Positions 8,690 to 19,394 are shown, numbered from the stretch's first letter. The stretch: DNA of 64,000 nt from Microbulbifer aggregans (GCF_001750105.1 NZ_CP014143.1:3627501-3691500), one strand, 5' to 3'. Numbers and translations: made by a program. The notes: generated by a model from the sequence alone, not told the origin.

Positions 8690-10036
8690 TCAGATGGAAA
8701 TGGAAATTTTAGCTCCGCCAAGGTCGGACGGGTTCACCTCAATATCGCCCTCATAACTGGAAACGATATCGACCACCACGGCCAGCCCGATACCCTGCCC
8801 CGGTTGCTGCTGATCGGCCCTGACACCACGCCGGGTCATCGACTGCCAGGCATCGGCGTCGATGCCCGGACCATTATCTGCAACGTCGATATGCAGGCGG
8901 CGGCCGTCCTCACCGTTGGCGACCGAAACACGAATCCGGCCCCCACCATACTTGTGCGCGTTATCCAAAAGGTTGCCCAGTAACTCCATCAGGTCGCCCT
9001 CGTCGCCGTAGAACAGCGGCTCCCCTTCGCACACCACCTCGATATCGGCGGGCTTATCCCGATAGACCTTTTCCAGCGCATCGACAATTTTCTGCAGCAC
9101 GGGGGCCACCGGGACTCCGCGCAAAATCGACTTTGGCGAACCGGTCACCGCCCTCTGCAGCTGGTAACTGATAATGCCGTCCATGCGCTGCACCTGTTCG
9201 ATCAGTGCCGTATAGGCCGCGCGGTGATCACTGGTGAAATTCAATCCCTTCAACACCGCCAGTGGTGTTTTCAGGCTGTGGGCCAGATCGGCAAGCGTAT
9301 GTCGCGTCTTCTCACGCTGCCGGCGTTCGTTTTCAATCAGCAGGTTCAGGTTATCGGTGAGGGGTTTCAGCTCCCGCGGGAAGCGACCTTCCAGCCGGTC
9401 GCTGCCGCCCTGCTGCATTTCCTTCAGGGACGTCGCCACACGGCGCAGCGGCGCCAGCCCCCAGCGCAGCACCAGCCACTGGCTCACAATGAGTAGCAAC
9501 GCCCCCAGGCCCAGCCAGCGCCAGAGGGTCGCCCGAAACTGGGCCACCTGAGCCCGCAGGGGTTCCGCATCCTCGAGCACCACGAATGTAAACTGCAATT
9601 CGTTGTCGAGCCCCCAGGCAATCCCCTGGCGCAGGCTCATATAGTCACCAGCACCGGAAAGAGCAACCGTGCCGAACGCCTCCCGGCCCTGTGGCAATGG
9701 ATGGGAGGGTAACTGCGGCAGGGTCAGGGCCGATTCAGAGCGCCAGATCACCCGTCCACGGGCATCGGTCACCGCGCCGACGAGCCCGGAATCCGGCTGA
9801 TTGAAACGCTGCTCGGGCAACACTGGGGGAAACCGCAGGGAATCCCCATCAGGTTCTGCTACTGCCAGAAGGGTATAGATATGCAGCTGCAGCTCACGCT
9901 GCTTGGCCGCATCCAGGGAGGTGCGGAAAGCATGCTCCAACACCCCGGAAATCAATAACAGGAAAACCACCAGCACTGCGGTGGTCAGGAGAGAGAGGCG
10001 CCCCTTGAGGGAGTGCAACCAGCCGGAAAAATCCAA
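8690..10036 (-). CDS. phoQ: PhoQ-like sensor histidine kinase
   Basis: 448 residues. Membrane segments at about 14-33 and 174-191 bracket a periplasmic sensor region, followed by a HAMP-like linker. The H-box LADLAHSLKTPLAVLKG puts the phosphorylated histidine at His253; HSLKTPL is characteristic of PhoQ. The N-box (LLGNLLDNAHKYGGG) and G-box (DNGPGID) of the ATPase domain follow. It lies 18 bases after phoP in one operon. PhoQ in relatives senses divalent cations, antimicrobial peptides or envelope stress; which applies here is not visible. Confidence 0.9.
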   Translation of the reverse strand: MDFSGWLHSLKGRLSLLTTAVLVVFLLLISGVLEHAFRTSLDAAKQRELQLHIYTLLAVAEPDGDSLRFPPVLPEQRFNQPDSGLVGAVTDARGRVIWRSESALTLPQLPSHPLPQGREAFGTVALSGAGDYMSLRQGIAWGLDNELQFTFVVLEDAEPLRAQVAQFRATLWRWLGLGALLLIVSQWLVLRWGLAPLRRVATSLKEMQQGGSDRLEGRFPRELKPLTDNLNLLIENERRQREKTRHTLADLAHSLKTPLAVLKGLNFTSDHRAAYTALIEQVQRMDGIISYQLQRAVTGSPKSILRGVPVAPVLQKIVDALEKVYRDKPADIEVVCEGEPLFYGDEGDLMELLGNLLDNAHKYGGGRIRVSVANGEDGRRLHIDVADNGPGIDADAWQSMTRRGVRADQQQPGQGIGLAVVVDIVSSYEGDIEVNPSDLGGAKISISI

Positions 10037-10054
10037 GACCCTGCCCGCCGCTGA

Positions 10055-10729
10055 TCAGGCTGGTGCCACGAATCGATAGCCACGGCCACGCAGTGTCTCG
10101 ATCGGTTTAATCCCACCGGCTGCGTCGAACTTCTTACGCAGGCGACCGATAAAAACTTCGATCACATTGCTGTCGCGGTCACAGTCCTGTTCATAGATGT
10201 GCTCCGTCAGCGCCGTCTTGGAAACCACCTCGTCCGGGTGGAGCATCAGGTATTCGAGAACCTTGTATTCGAAGGAAGTCAGGTCCAGCTCCGCCTCACC
10301 GACAGTCACCCGGTGAGAGCTGGTATCGAGGGCAATGGGGCCGGCCTTGACCACCGGCGAGGAGAAGCCGGCAGAGCGGCGTACCAGCGCGTTGAGGCGG
10401 GCCAGCAGTTCTTCGGTATGAAACGGTTTTACCAGATAGTCATCGCCACCGGCTTCCAGCCCGTTGACGCGCTCCTGCCAGTGGCCACGGGCGGTCAGGA
10501 TCAGGATCGGGAAATGCCGGTCTTCGCCCCGCAGGGTTTTAATCACCTGGATGCCATCCATCTTCGGTAGGCCCAGGTCCATCACCGCCACATCGTAGGG
10601 AAATTCGCGGCCAAGGTAGAGAGCCTCTTCGCCGTCGGGGGCCTCGTCTACGGTATACCCGGCCTCGCGCAGCGACGCCGCCAGTTGCTGCCGCAGCAGC
10701 GCTTCGTCTTCCACCAACAGAGCACGCAT
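10055..10729 (-). CDS. phoP: PhoP-like response regulator
   Basis: 224 residues. The receiver domain (about 1-118) has the acidic pocket Glu7/Asp8, the phosphorylated Asp51 (MDLGLPKMDG), Thr78 and Lys100. The OmpR-type winged-helix DNA-binding domain (about 125-222) ends RLRKKFDAAGGIKPIETLRGRGYRFVA in outline. It follows the PepSY gene by 27 bases and precedes phoQ by 18, so the three form one operon. It should activate or repress envelope-related genes after phosphorylation by the adjacent kinase. Confidence 0.92.
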   Translation of the reverse strand: MRALLVEDEALLRQQLAASLREAGYTVDEAPDGEEALYLGREFPYDVAVMDLGLPKMDGIQVIKTLRGEDRHFPILILTARGHWQERVNGLEAGGDDYLVKPFHTEELLARLNALVRRSAGFSSPVVKAGPIALDTSSHRVTVGEAELDLTSFEYKVLEYLMLHPDEVVSKTALTEHIYEQDCDRDSNVIEVFIGRLRKKFDAAGGIKPIETLRGRGYRFVAPA

Positions 10730-10756
10730 GGCTCCCCTCCCCCGAAAACTCGATCT

Positions 10757-11095
10757 TTAACGGACGATGCGCCCGCTTTGCTTGTCCACGTAGACCACGT
10801 AAACCTGACTTTTCTCCGACAGGCCTTTCACCCGGTACATGGAACGGCCGTTTTTCTGCACCTCGGAAACCGCCAGAATCTTGCCGCCAAAACGGCGTTT
10901 GACGATAGCCGCGGCCTGGTCCCGCGATACCTCTCCCCGCTGTGTCGGCGACCAACGTTGCAGTGGCGCTGAGCGCACCGGGTCCGCAGCGGGCTGCCAG
11001 ACAGAAGCCTGGGAAGGCACGCCGAAACCTGCGGCACAAGCAAATGCGAACGTCAGCAAAACAGCGGTGCTTGTGGACTTGTGATTCAGTTTCAC
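10757..11095 (-). CDS. PepSY-domain periplasmic protein
   Basis: 112 residues from GTG at 11093-11095, chosen because CTGGAG sits 7 bases upstream and the product then begins with a clean signal peptide (MKLNHK, a hydrophobic core, cleavage near SQA-SV). The mature part is a single PepSY-like domain: SRDQAAAIVKRRFGGKILAV, then SMYRVKGL and VVYVDKQSGRIV. PepSY proteins ahead of phoPQ-type operons are common in gammaproteobacteria and are thought to modulate the sensor or a periplasmic protease; that role is inferred from position. Confidence 0.85.
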   Translation of the reverse strand: MKLNHKSTSTAVLLTFAFACAAGFGVPSQASVWQPAADPVRSAPLQRWSPTQRGEVSRDQAAAIVKRRFGGKILAVSEVQKNGRSMYRVKGLSEKSQVYVVYVDKQSGRIVR

Positions 11096-11139
11096 AATTG
11101 CGCTCCAGAGGGCATGGCAGAATATGTGGCCAGAAATCA

Positions 11140-11667
11140 TTACCAAGCCGGCGTCACGTCGACCCGAACCCGGATTCTATCGCCCGGATGCTGGTCCGTG
11201 CGAGTCAGATAGTGTCGTCCATTATAGCGATAGCGAACATCGTATCCGACCAGTTCCCGCTCCGTGGTAAATTCGTCCACCACCTGGCAGCGCTGCTCTG
11301 TGCCATAGCGGACCTTGCCGGCCCGACTGATTTCATGGCCAATGGCAGCCCCCACTGCGGCTCCGGCCAGTGTTCGGCCATTGCGCCCCCGGCGTCGATG
11401 GCCGGACTCACGACCGACAGCGGCACCGATCAGGCCGCCAATCACGGTACCGGCCGCTGAGCCCGGCCCCGGGTAGGCGACCGTCTCCTCCCAACACTCC
11501 GTGCGCGGTCGGCGTACCTGAATGTCCCGGTAGATCGGCGTGACATCGGTGACCCGGGCAAAATCGTAGCCGTCACCTGCGTGGTAGCCGCTGTCGCCAG
11601 CCTGGGCGCTGGCACTGGCAAGTGCCGCCAGCAGCGCGGCGATGACCAGATGTCGGTGCAGTTGCAT
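11140..11667 (-). CDS. Glycine-zipper 2TM-domain envelope protein
   Basis: 175 residues from ATG 11667, with GGGAGA 7 bases upstream and an N-terminal signal peptide (HLVIAALLAALASASAQAG). Glycine-zipper repeats GTVIGGLIGAAVGRESG and LAGAAVGAAIGHEIS at about residues 70-115 are typical of the Rick_17kDa/2TM family, which sit at or across the outer membrane. The tail carries a beta-rich RELVGYDVRYRYNGRHYLT segment. Function unknown; an envelope or stress role is likely. It lies upstream of the PepSY-phoPQ operon by about 45 bases and may be co-regulated. Confidence 0.82.
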   Translation of the reverse strand: MQLHRHLVIAALLAALASASAQAGDSGYHAGDGYDFARVTDVTPIYRDIQVRRPRTECWEETVAYPGPGSAAGTVIGGLIGAAVGRESGHRRRGRNGRTLAGAAVGAAIGHEISRAGKVRYGTEQRCQVVDEFTTERELVGYDVRYRYNGRHYLTRTDQHPGDRIRVRVDVTPAW

Positions 11668-11749
11668 TGGATCGTCTCCCTTGGGTATCAATGGGAGCAC
11701 TTTAGGGAGAGGTCACTGAATCGAAGCTGAATCCCCGGCAACCGGGCCT

Positions 11750-12463
11750 CTAAGCTGCAATCCAGCGGTCAAGGATAGCGGCCAGGCCCTCGGGCTGTTC
11801 CAGCGGCAACATATGCCCAGCCTCCGGAACTTCGTGCACTGCGGTGTCAGGGCGGTGCTTTCGCAGGGCATCCAGCCAAGAGCGGGTGACAAGGGTGTCG
11901 TATTCGCCAAAGCAGAAGGTGATCGGCAGGGGAACTTTGGCCAGGGAATCGCCCAGATCTTCGCGTTCGGACGTGGCCCCCAGTTGTGAAACCAGCGCCT
12001 CCTCGCCAAGGTGCGCATCCATGGCCCGCATGGTCTGCGCAATATCCGCGCGCTCGCGGTTAGCGGGTCCAAGCATTGCCGCAATCTTGCGGTCGCTGAT
12101 GCCGCTGTAACCGTGGCGACTCACCCAGTTCAGCAACTGGCGGCGCTGTTTGAGCTCCTCTTCCGGCAGCGCACAGGGGCTGTTCGAGCAGACAAACAGG
12201 CGCCGGACCCTGTCGGGGTGGGCGGTTGCCAGGGCCGACGCCAGGTAGCCGCCGAGAGAAAAGCCGAACAGATTCACCGGCCAATCCGGCAGCTGTGCAA
12301 CCAGTCCCGCCACAAGTTCCGACACCGTACTGCCTCTGGGAATAACCAAGTGGTGTGCCACCACGCCGGGCAGCCGTGGCAGGAGTTCCCGCCACAGTCG
12401 CTCATCGCACATGGTGCCGGGAATCATATACAGCGATCTTTTCTCGTCTTCTCTTGCCGTCAT
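11750..12463 (-). CDS. Alpha/beta hydrolase
   Basis: 237 residues from ATG 12463; the open frame continues upstream but would run into the symporter gene. The nucleophile elbow is GFSLGG (Ser69), the acid is in FGEYDTLV and the His in EAGHMLPLEQPEG, giving a complete Ser-Asp-His triad. IPGTMCDERLW near the N-terminus forms the oxyanion-hole loop. The sequence resembles small carboxylesterases/BioH-like hydrolases, but the substrate is unknown. Only 55 bases separate it from the upstream symporter gene, so they may share a transcript. Confidence 0.85.
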   Translation of the reverse strand: MTAREDEKRSLYMIPGTMCDERLWRELLPRLPGVVAHHLVIPRGSTVSELVAGLVAQLPDWPVNLFGFSLGGYLASALATAHPDRVRRLFVCSNSPCALPEEELKQRRQLLNWVSRHGYSGISDRKIAAMLGPANRERADIAQTMRAMDAHLGEEALVSQLGATSEREDLGDSLAKVPLPITFCFGEYDTLVTRSWLDALRKHRPDTAVHEVPEAGHMLPLEQPEGLAAILDRWIAA

Positions 12464-12518
12464 CTTTGCGCTGCCAGGCTGAGATCTGTCGGGCTGAGGG
12501 GGCGTCTGAACAGACGAC

Positions 12519-13889
12519 TCAACCCGGCTGGACCAGTTTCTCCGTTGTCGACTCTTTACCACCGAGCCAGTGCTGGGTCAGCGTACCGGCGGTCATTGCG
12601 CCGTTCACGTTCAGGGCGGTGCGGGCCATATCAATCAATGGTTCCACCGAGATCAATAGTGCGGCAATGGTAACCGGTAACCCCATGGTGGGTAGCACCA
12701 CCAGCGCCGCAAAAGTCGCCCCACCACCCACACCGGCGATACCGAAGGAACTGACCACCACCACCGCTACCAGCGTCAGCAACCACATTGGATCCATCAC
12801 ATCGATGCCGAGGGGCACGGCCACCATGACCGCGAGCATCGCCGGATAGATCCCGGCACAACCATTCTGGCCGATCGTCGCGCCGAAAGAAGCCGAGAAA
12901 TTGGCGATGGTCGGACTGGTGCCCAGTTTTTCAATCTGGGTCTCCACATTGAGCGGAATGGTTGCGGCACTGGACCGGGAGCTGAAGGCAAATACCAGCA
13001 CTGGCCAGACGCCGGCAAAGTATCGCAACGGACTAATGCCGTTAATGAGCAGCAGCACCCCGTGCACCACAAACATCAAGGCGATGGCGACAAAGGAGGC
13101 CAGCACAAAACTGAACAGGTTGATGATATCCGCCCAGCTGGACTCGGCAATCAGTGCAGCGACCAGGGCCATTACCCCGTAAGGGGTGAACGCCATCACC
13201 AATCGCACCAGTTTCATAATCCAAACCTGGGCGGAGCTGACGAAGCGCTCGATAGCATCACCGTGCTCCGGACTCTCACGGCGCACGGCCAGGGCTGCCA
13301 ACCCCAGCAATACGGCAAAAATCACCACCGCAATAACGGAGGTATCACGGGCGCCGGTAAGATCGAGAAAAATATTTTCCGGGATAAATGTCAGCAGTAT
13401 CTCCGGGAGGGAAAGCCCCTCAACCCGACCGATACGCTCCCCCAACACTTCCGCCCGGGCTGCCTCCCTCGAGCCCTCGACCAGGCCGGCTGCGGTCAAA
13501 CCAAACAGCTCGGCCATCATCACCCCGATCAGCGCGGCTACGGCAGTGGTGCCGAGCAGCACTGCCAGTACGGAAAAACTGATTTTACCCAGCGACTCGG
13601 CGCGGTGCATTTTCACCACTGCACCCAGAATGGACACCAGCACCAGCGGCATCACCAACAGGTAGAGCAATTTGACGTAGCCCTGCCCCACCAGGTCGAT
13701 CCAGGGCAGCAGCTCCGCCGGACGCACGCCCCAGTCCCTTGAGAGCTGCACCAGAGCACCAAAGATAACCCCGAGCAGCAGTCCACCGAAAACCGCCGGC
13801 GCAAGGCTTTTTTGGCTGCGATGCCACAGATAGAGGGGCCAGAGTGCGCCAAAAAATACAGCCAGCAAAAGCAGGGTGCTGATGTGCAT
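12519..13889 (-). CDS. L-cystine / dicarboxylate:cation symporter (TcyP-type)
   Basis: 456 residues of the dicarboxylate/amino-acid:cation symporter (DAACS) family, with eight or more hydrophobic helices. The conserved hairpin segment reads FAFSSRSSAATIPLNVETQ and the later one IGQNGCAGIYPAMLAVMVA; the long loop with EGLSLPEILLTFIPENIF and the serine-rich SSRSSAATIP are typical of TcyP cystine importers. Start at ATG 13889; a GTG 36 bases upstream would add a non-conserved stretch. It should import cystine or a related solute using sodium or protons. Confidence 0.85.
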   Translation of the reverse strand: MHISTLLLLAVFFGALWPLYLWHRSQKSLAPAVFGGLLLGVIFGALVQLSRDWGVRPAELLPWIDLVGQGYVKLLYLLVMPLVLVSILGAVVKMHRAESLGKISFSVLAVLLGTTAVAALIGVMMAELFGLTAAGLVEGSREAARAEVLGERIGRVEGLSLPEILLTFIPENIFLDLTGARDTSVIAVVIFAVLLGLAALAVRRESPEHGDAIERFVSSAQVWIMKLVRLVMAFTPYGVMALVAALIAESSWADIINLFSFVLASFVAIALMFVVHGVLLLINGISPLRYFAGVWPVLVFAFSSRSSAATIPLNVETQIEKLGTSPTIANFSASFGATIGQNGCAGIYPAMLAVMVAVPLGIDVMDPMWLLTLVAVVVVSSFGIAGVGGGATFAALVVLPTMGLPVTIAALLISVEPLIDMARTALNVNGAMTAGTLTQHWLGGKESTTEKLVQPG

Positions 13890-14007
13890 AGAACTTAATT
13901 CCGCTGTGAACTTCCCGAAAATCACTGAAAAATTTTGGCGGGCATCCTAACAGCGATGGCAAAGGTCACTTAATACGCATTGGTTATAGCGTTATGCGTG
14001 CCGCGAC

Positions 14008-14481
14008 TCATTCCGTGCCAGAGTCGAGCCCCAGCGCAGATACCAGCGACGCAGCCGTTTGCGGGCCGACCAGGGTGGCCTTCCAGCGATTGTCAGGTCC
14101 AATGACGAAGGTACTGGGTAGCACCTGCGGCCGCGGGCGCTGCCAGAGAGTGGCGGGATCGTCGGCCAGCACCGGAAACTCAATGCCCAACTTCTCAGCC
14201 TGCGCGGCGATTTCCTCTGCGGGGAGAGCGTCGTAGTTGACCCCCAGGACCAGAATGTCGTCGTGTTCGGCGGCGATGGCATTCAACTCGGGAATCTCTT
14301 CGCGGCAGGGCTTGCACCACTCGGCCCAGTAATTGATCAGCAGGGTTTTGCCGGAGGTTTCCACAGTTTCTCCGCCGACGGTTCGGAATGCTACTGAATC
14401 GGTGCGCTCACACCCGCTTATTGCGACGACTAACCACAGACAGACTGCCCACGGAGTCCGGATCAGACTTCGACTTGCCAC
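14008..14481 (-). CDS. TlpA-like thioredoxin-fold lipoprotein
   Basis: 157 residues from GTG 14481, chosen because GGAGG lies 5 bases upstream and the N-terminus becomes a lipoprotein signal: VCLWLVVAISGC with the lipobox Cys24. The thioredoxin motif WCKPC has Cys56 and Cys59; the cis-Pro region reads VLPSTFVIG. It should be a membrane-anchored thiol reductase in the periplasm, as TlpA/ResA are. The gene begins 74 bases inside the 3' end of the YihY gene in another frame, so its translation probably depends on that gene. Confidence 0.85.
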   Translation of the reverse strand: MASRSLIRTPWAVCLWLVVAISGCERTDSVAFRTVGGETVETSGKTLLINYWAEWCKPCREEIPELNAIAAEHDDILVLGVNYDALPAEEIAAQAEKLGIEFPVLADDPATLWQRPRPQVLPSTFVIGPDNRWKATLVGPQTAASLVSALGLDSGTE

Positions 14482-15799
14482 TGCTTCCTCCACGCTTGCT
14501 ACCAGTTTTGGTATTTTTTGTCTGGCTTGCCTTCTTTTCGGATGTCGGCTCCCCGGGTGTACCGCTGGGACCGTCACCATCCTGCTTCCAGGCCTCACTG
14601 TAAATATCCCCCAGCTTTACCGACAGCTTCTCATCGGCAAAGTCCTGAGACTCGGTAAAACGCGCCTCGACGGCGTCGTACCAGGGCTGACCATGAAAGT
14701 CCCGGTGGCTGCGGCCGGAGATTGGACTCGGGTGCAGCCAGTTGACGAGGTCCATCAGTTCGATCGAATCCAGGTCACGGAGCAGTACGTAGTCATTGCG
14801 CTCGGTCTGGGTGATAACTTTCTTGTCCTGCAGCACCTTACGAATACGTCGCCACTGGGACGGCTTGATCCCGGCCCGCGAGATATCTGACTCCCGCAGG
14901 GGCTGACCACCCTGGTAGCGTTTGTAGGTCTCCCACAGCAACACCATCGAGGCCATCACATCCGAATACTGGCGATCCTGGCTCGCTGCATGATAGACGG
15001 ACAACGTCCGGACCAATACGCAACCGGCAAGGATGATCATCCAGATCAGGTAAATCCAGATCAAAAACAGTGGTACGAACGCGAAGGCGCCATAGATTGC
15101 CTGCACCGAACTCCGGGCCACCATAATGCCGAACAGGTTCTTCGCGACCTCAAAGGCAAAGGCCGTGATGACTCCACCGGCGATGCCATGCTTGAACGGC
15201 ACACGGCAATTGGGTACGGCGATAAACAGTAGCGTGAAGGCGATGGCATTGAACAACCAGGGCACAATACCGAGCAGTATTGGCAGCAGCCCCAGGGTGT
15301 CGCTCTCTTCGAGAAAGACCCTCTGCGAGAATAAGTATGTGGTGGCTGCCAAGCCGGCGCCCAGCAGGATTGGCCCGAGACTGAGCACAGCCCAATAGAG
15401 CAGGAAACTGGAGACACCACTGCGCCCGCGGGGGATATCCCAGATTGCATTGAATGTATCTTCAATGTTGCGCAGCATCAGGCCCGCAGTCACCAGTAGT
15501 ATCGCAATACCGGGCCCGGTCAGGCGTTGCGCCTGGGCAGAAAAGTTACTGATGTATTCCTGCACCTCGCGCCCGCTCTCCGGTACAAAGTGCGAAAAGA
15601 TCTGCTCCTGGAGCTTGTCCTCCAGCCCTGCAAAATCCGGAAACAGGGACAGCATGGCGTAACTGACCGTCACCAGCGGAACGATGGCGAACAGCGTCAT
15701 GTAGGTGAGGGCAGCGGCGCTCTGGCGGCAGTTCTTCTCGTTAAAGAGTGCCCATAGCGATACGAGAAAGCGTCGCCAGCGTTGCACGGTCTCCGTCAT
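14408..15799 (-). CDS. YihY/BrkB family inner-membrane protein
   Basis: 463 residues. The N-terminal about 290 residues carry six hydrophobic helices, with the family opening NEKNCRQSAAALTYMTLFAIVPL (in part) and the VWKP-like GIAGGVITAFAFEVAKNLFG segment. The C-terminal about 170 residues are cytoplasmic: a winged-helix-like part (LRESDISRAGIKPSQWRRI) and a very basic, low-complexity tail. The family was misnamed RNase BN; its true role is unknown. The tail overlaps the TlpA-like gene. It diverges from arsC across 240 bases. Confidence 0.88.
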   Translation of the reverse strand: MTETVQRWRRFLVSLWALFNEKNCRQSAAALTYMTLFAIVPLVTVSYAMLSLFPDFAGLEDKLQEQIFSHFVPESGREVQEYISNFSAQAQRLTGPGIAILLVTAGLMLRNIEDTFNAIWDIPRGRSGVSSFLLYWAVLSLGPILLGAGLAATTYLFSQRVFLEESDTLGLLPILLGIVPWLFNAIAFTLLFIAVPNCRVPFKHGIAGGVITAFAFEVAKNLFGIMVARSSVQAIYGAFAFVPLFLIWIYLIWMIILAGCVLVRTLSVYHAASQDRQYSDVMASMVLLWETYKRYQGGQPLRESDISRAGIKPSQWRRIRKVLQDKKVITQTERNDYVLLRDLDSIELMDLVNWLHPSPISGRSHRDFHGQPWYDAVEARFTESQDFADEKLSVKLGDIYSEAWKQDGDGPSGTPGEPTSEKKASQTKNTKTGSKRGGSSGKSKSDPDSVGSLSVVSRRNKRV

Positions 15800-16039
15800 G
15801 GTGTCTTCCGTTTTCCTGCCCTATTCGGGCCGCCGGAGCGCGGAGCGGTGCTTCAGCCCGAACCCTGACCGGCCATTTGATCCCTTAACCCGCAGCCGTT
15901 CGGCAACGACCCGGTATATATCCACTGCCTTTTTGCGGGCAGGGGCTTTTATCCCGGTCTGCGCTGCGAGCCGAACCACTGTGAACTCGCTGCACCTATT
16001 CGGTTAGAATACGCCAAACCTTAACAGGATACCGTTGAT

Positions 16040-17342
<1,303 letters not shown>

Positions 17343-17493
17343 TGGGGCTTACGGCTTCCGCGGCGCAGTCAAATGCTGCAGTCGCCAAACCCGGGTTGTC
17401 CGGCACGGGTCTTGCCGTGGTGGCTAACCAGGGCCCGAAAATTACAACAACGCGCCAAGGCCAGAAACGGAACGCGCTAAGGAGTAACGAGGT

Positions 17494-19356
17494 TTGACTG
17501 ACTCAACCCATAAAAAAGGACTCATCCGTCGCTTCTTCGGGGCCATCGGCGGTGCCATTACCTGGCTGCGCCGGGTCTTTACCAACCTGCTGTTCCTACT
17601 CCTTCTGCTGTTTGTTTTTGCTGCCATTTTCGGCAAGGAAGAACGACTGACAGTGCCCCAGGGCGCCGCCCTGAAGCTGGCCCCCACTGGATTCCTCGTC
17701 GATGAGCGCTCGCCGCCTCGCGGCCTGCCTGCTTTTCTCGGCGGCCCCCCCGGCCCGGTGGAAACCCGGGTCAAAGACCTGGTGGATGCGATTGATTATG
17801 CGGCCAAGGACAAGCGTATTTCCTCAATCGTACTGGAGCTGGACTACCTCATGGGTGGCGGCCTCAGCAAACTGGAGGAAGTCGGCGCGGCCCTGCAGCG
17901 TTTCAAGTCCACCGACAAGCCGGTATATGCGATTGGGGACAACTTCACCCAGGCACAGTATTTCCTCGCCAGCCATGCCGACGAAATCTACCTCAACCCC
18001 ATGGGCTCAGTGCTGCTCAACGGCTTTGGCGCCTACCGTAATTACTTCAAATCCGCACTGGACAAGCTGAAGGTAAACTTCCATGTTTTCCGGGTCGGTG
18101 ATTACAAGGATTTCATCGAACCCTATACCCGCGACGACATGTCCCCCGCCTCGCGGGAGAACAACCAGCGCTGGCTGCACGAACTCTGGGGTGAGTACAC
18201 CGAGCAGGTGACGGGCCTGCGCAACCTGCCGCCGCAGGCCATCGACATCTTTATCGAACAGCTGCCGCAGAACCTTCGCGACCAGAACGGTAGCTGGGCG
18301 GAGGCCGCACTCGCCAACCAGCTGGTAGACCAGCTCGCCAGCCGCCGGGTGGCGGTGAAAGCGCTGCAGGAAAAGATCGGAGCCGGGGACGACGACCAGA
18401 CTTACAAGTCCATCGATGCCCAACCCTATCTCCGCCACCAGCGCCTGACACAACTCGCACCCAAGCCCGGCTCGAGTAAAGTCGCCCTGATCAGCGCCTC
18501 CGGCGCCATCGTCGACGGCGAGGCACCGGCCGGGCAGATCGGCAGTGTGACTCTGGGCAACCTCATCGCGCAGGCCAGGGAAAAAGATGTCGCGGCCCTG
18601 GTGCTGCGCATCGACAGCGGTGGTGGCTCCGCGTTCGCCTCCGAGGCCATCCGCCAGGAGCTGCTGGCTACACGCGAGGCCGGTATCCCCGTGGTCGTAT
18701 CCATGGGCAGCGTCGCGGCCTCAGGCGGATACTGGATCGCCGCCGGCGGGGACGAAATCTGGGCGACGCCCTCGACCATTACCGGCTCCATCGGTGTATT
18801 CGGCGCGTTCCCGACCTTCGAGGACTCCCTCGAGTCCATCGGCATCTTCAACGACGGGGTCGGCACTTCGGACCTGGCCGGTACCATGCGCCTCGACCGG
18901 CCGCTGCCAGAAGCGGCGGCAGATGTCCTGCAGCTGGGTGTGGAGAACACCTACGACCGCTTCCTACGCATTGTGGCCGAAGCCCGCAGCAGCACTCCGG
19001 AAGAGGTCCACAAGATCGCCCAGGGACAGGTCTGGACCGGCCGTACGGCCCAGCAGCTGGGCCTGGTGGACGAACTGGGCAACCTCAACGACGCCATTGC
19101 CGGCGCTGCCAGGCTCGCTGAGCTGGAGGACTATGAGCTGATCGAGATCAAACGTGAGTTGACCCCGGGTGAGCGCTTCATGCGCACCCTGTCAGAAAAT
19201 ATCGACGCCCGTATTGCCGCCGGCATCCAGTCCAACCTGCCGCTGGGCGCCTGGCTCAGCAGCCTGGAGCCTGCACTGCAGCCGCTGGCTGAATTGCAGA
19301 GCTATCGCGACCCCCGTGCCATCTACGCACGCTGCATGGCCTGCATGGCACCGTGA
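17494..19356 (+). CDS. sppA: Signal peptide peptidase SppA, 67 kDa type
   Basis: 620 residues, the usual length of the tandem-repeat E. coli-type enzyme. A single membrane anchor lies at about 29-47 (LLFLLLLLFVFAAIF). The N-terminal repeat carries the general-base lysine in VGDYKDFIEPY; the C-terminal repeat carries the nucleophile serine in SMGSVAASGGYWIA. The Ser/Lys dyad digests released signal peptides at the inner membrane. TTG at 17494 is the start: AAGGAG lies 9 bases before it and no better start is near. The C-terminus ends with a CxxC pair (ARCMACMAP). A strong hairpin follows the gene. Confidence 0.93.
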   Translation: MTDSTHKKGLIRRFFGAIGGAITWLRRVFTNLLFLLLLLFVFAAIFGKEERLTVPQGAALKLAPTGFLVDERSPPRGLPAFLGGPPGPVETRVKDLVDAIDYAAKDKRISSIVLELDYLMGGGLSKLEEVGAALQRFKSTDKPVYAIGDNFTQAQYFLASHADEIYLNPMGSVLLNGFGAYRNYFKSALDKLKVNFHVFRVGDYKDFIEPYTRDDMSPASRENNQRWLHELWGEYTEQVTGLRNLPPQAIDIFIEQLPQNLRDQNGSWAEAALANQLVDQLASRRVAVKALQEKIGAGDDDQTYKSIDAQPYLRHQRLTQLAPKPGSSKVALISASGAIVDGEAPAGQIGSVTLGNLIAQAREKDVAALVLRIDSGGGSAFASEAIRQELLATREAGIPVVVSMGSVAASGGYWIAAGGDEIWATPSTITGSIGVFGAFPTFEDSLESIGIFNDGVGTSDLAGTMRLDRPLPEAAADVLQLGVENTYDRFLRIVAEARSSTPEEVHKIAQGQVWTGRTAQQLGLVDELGNLNDAIAGAARLAELEDYELIEIKRELTPGERFMRTLSENIDARIAAGIQSNLPLGAWLSSLEPALQPLAELQSYRDPRAIYARCMACMAP

Positions 19357-19360
19357 TGGA

Positions 19361-19394
19361 CCACCAGGCCCGGGCCAGTGCCCGGGCCTGGTGG
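19361..19394 (+). terminator. 15-bp perfect hairpin after sppA
   Basis: CCACCAGGCCCGGGC (19361-19375) pairs perfectly with 19380-19394 around a 4-base loop. There is no T-run after it, so it may end transcription poorly alone, or may protect the sppA messenger 3' end. It starts four bases after the stop codon. Confidence 0.55.
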
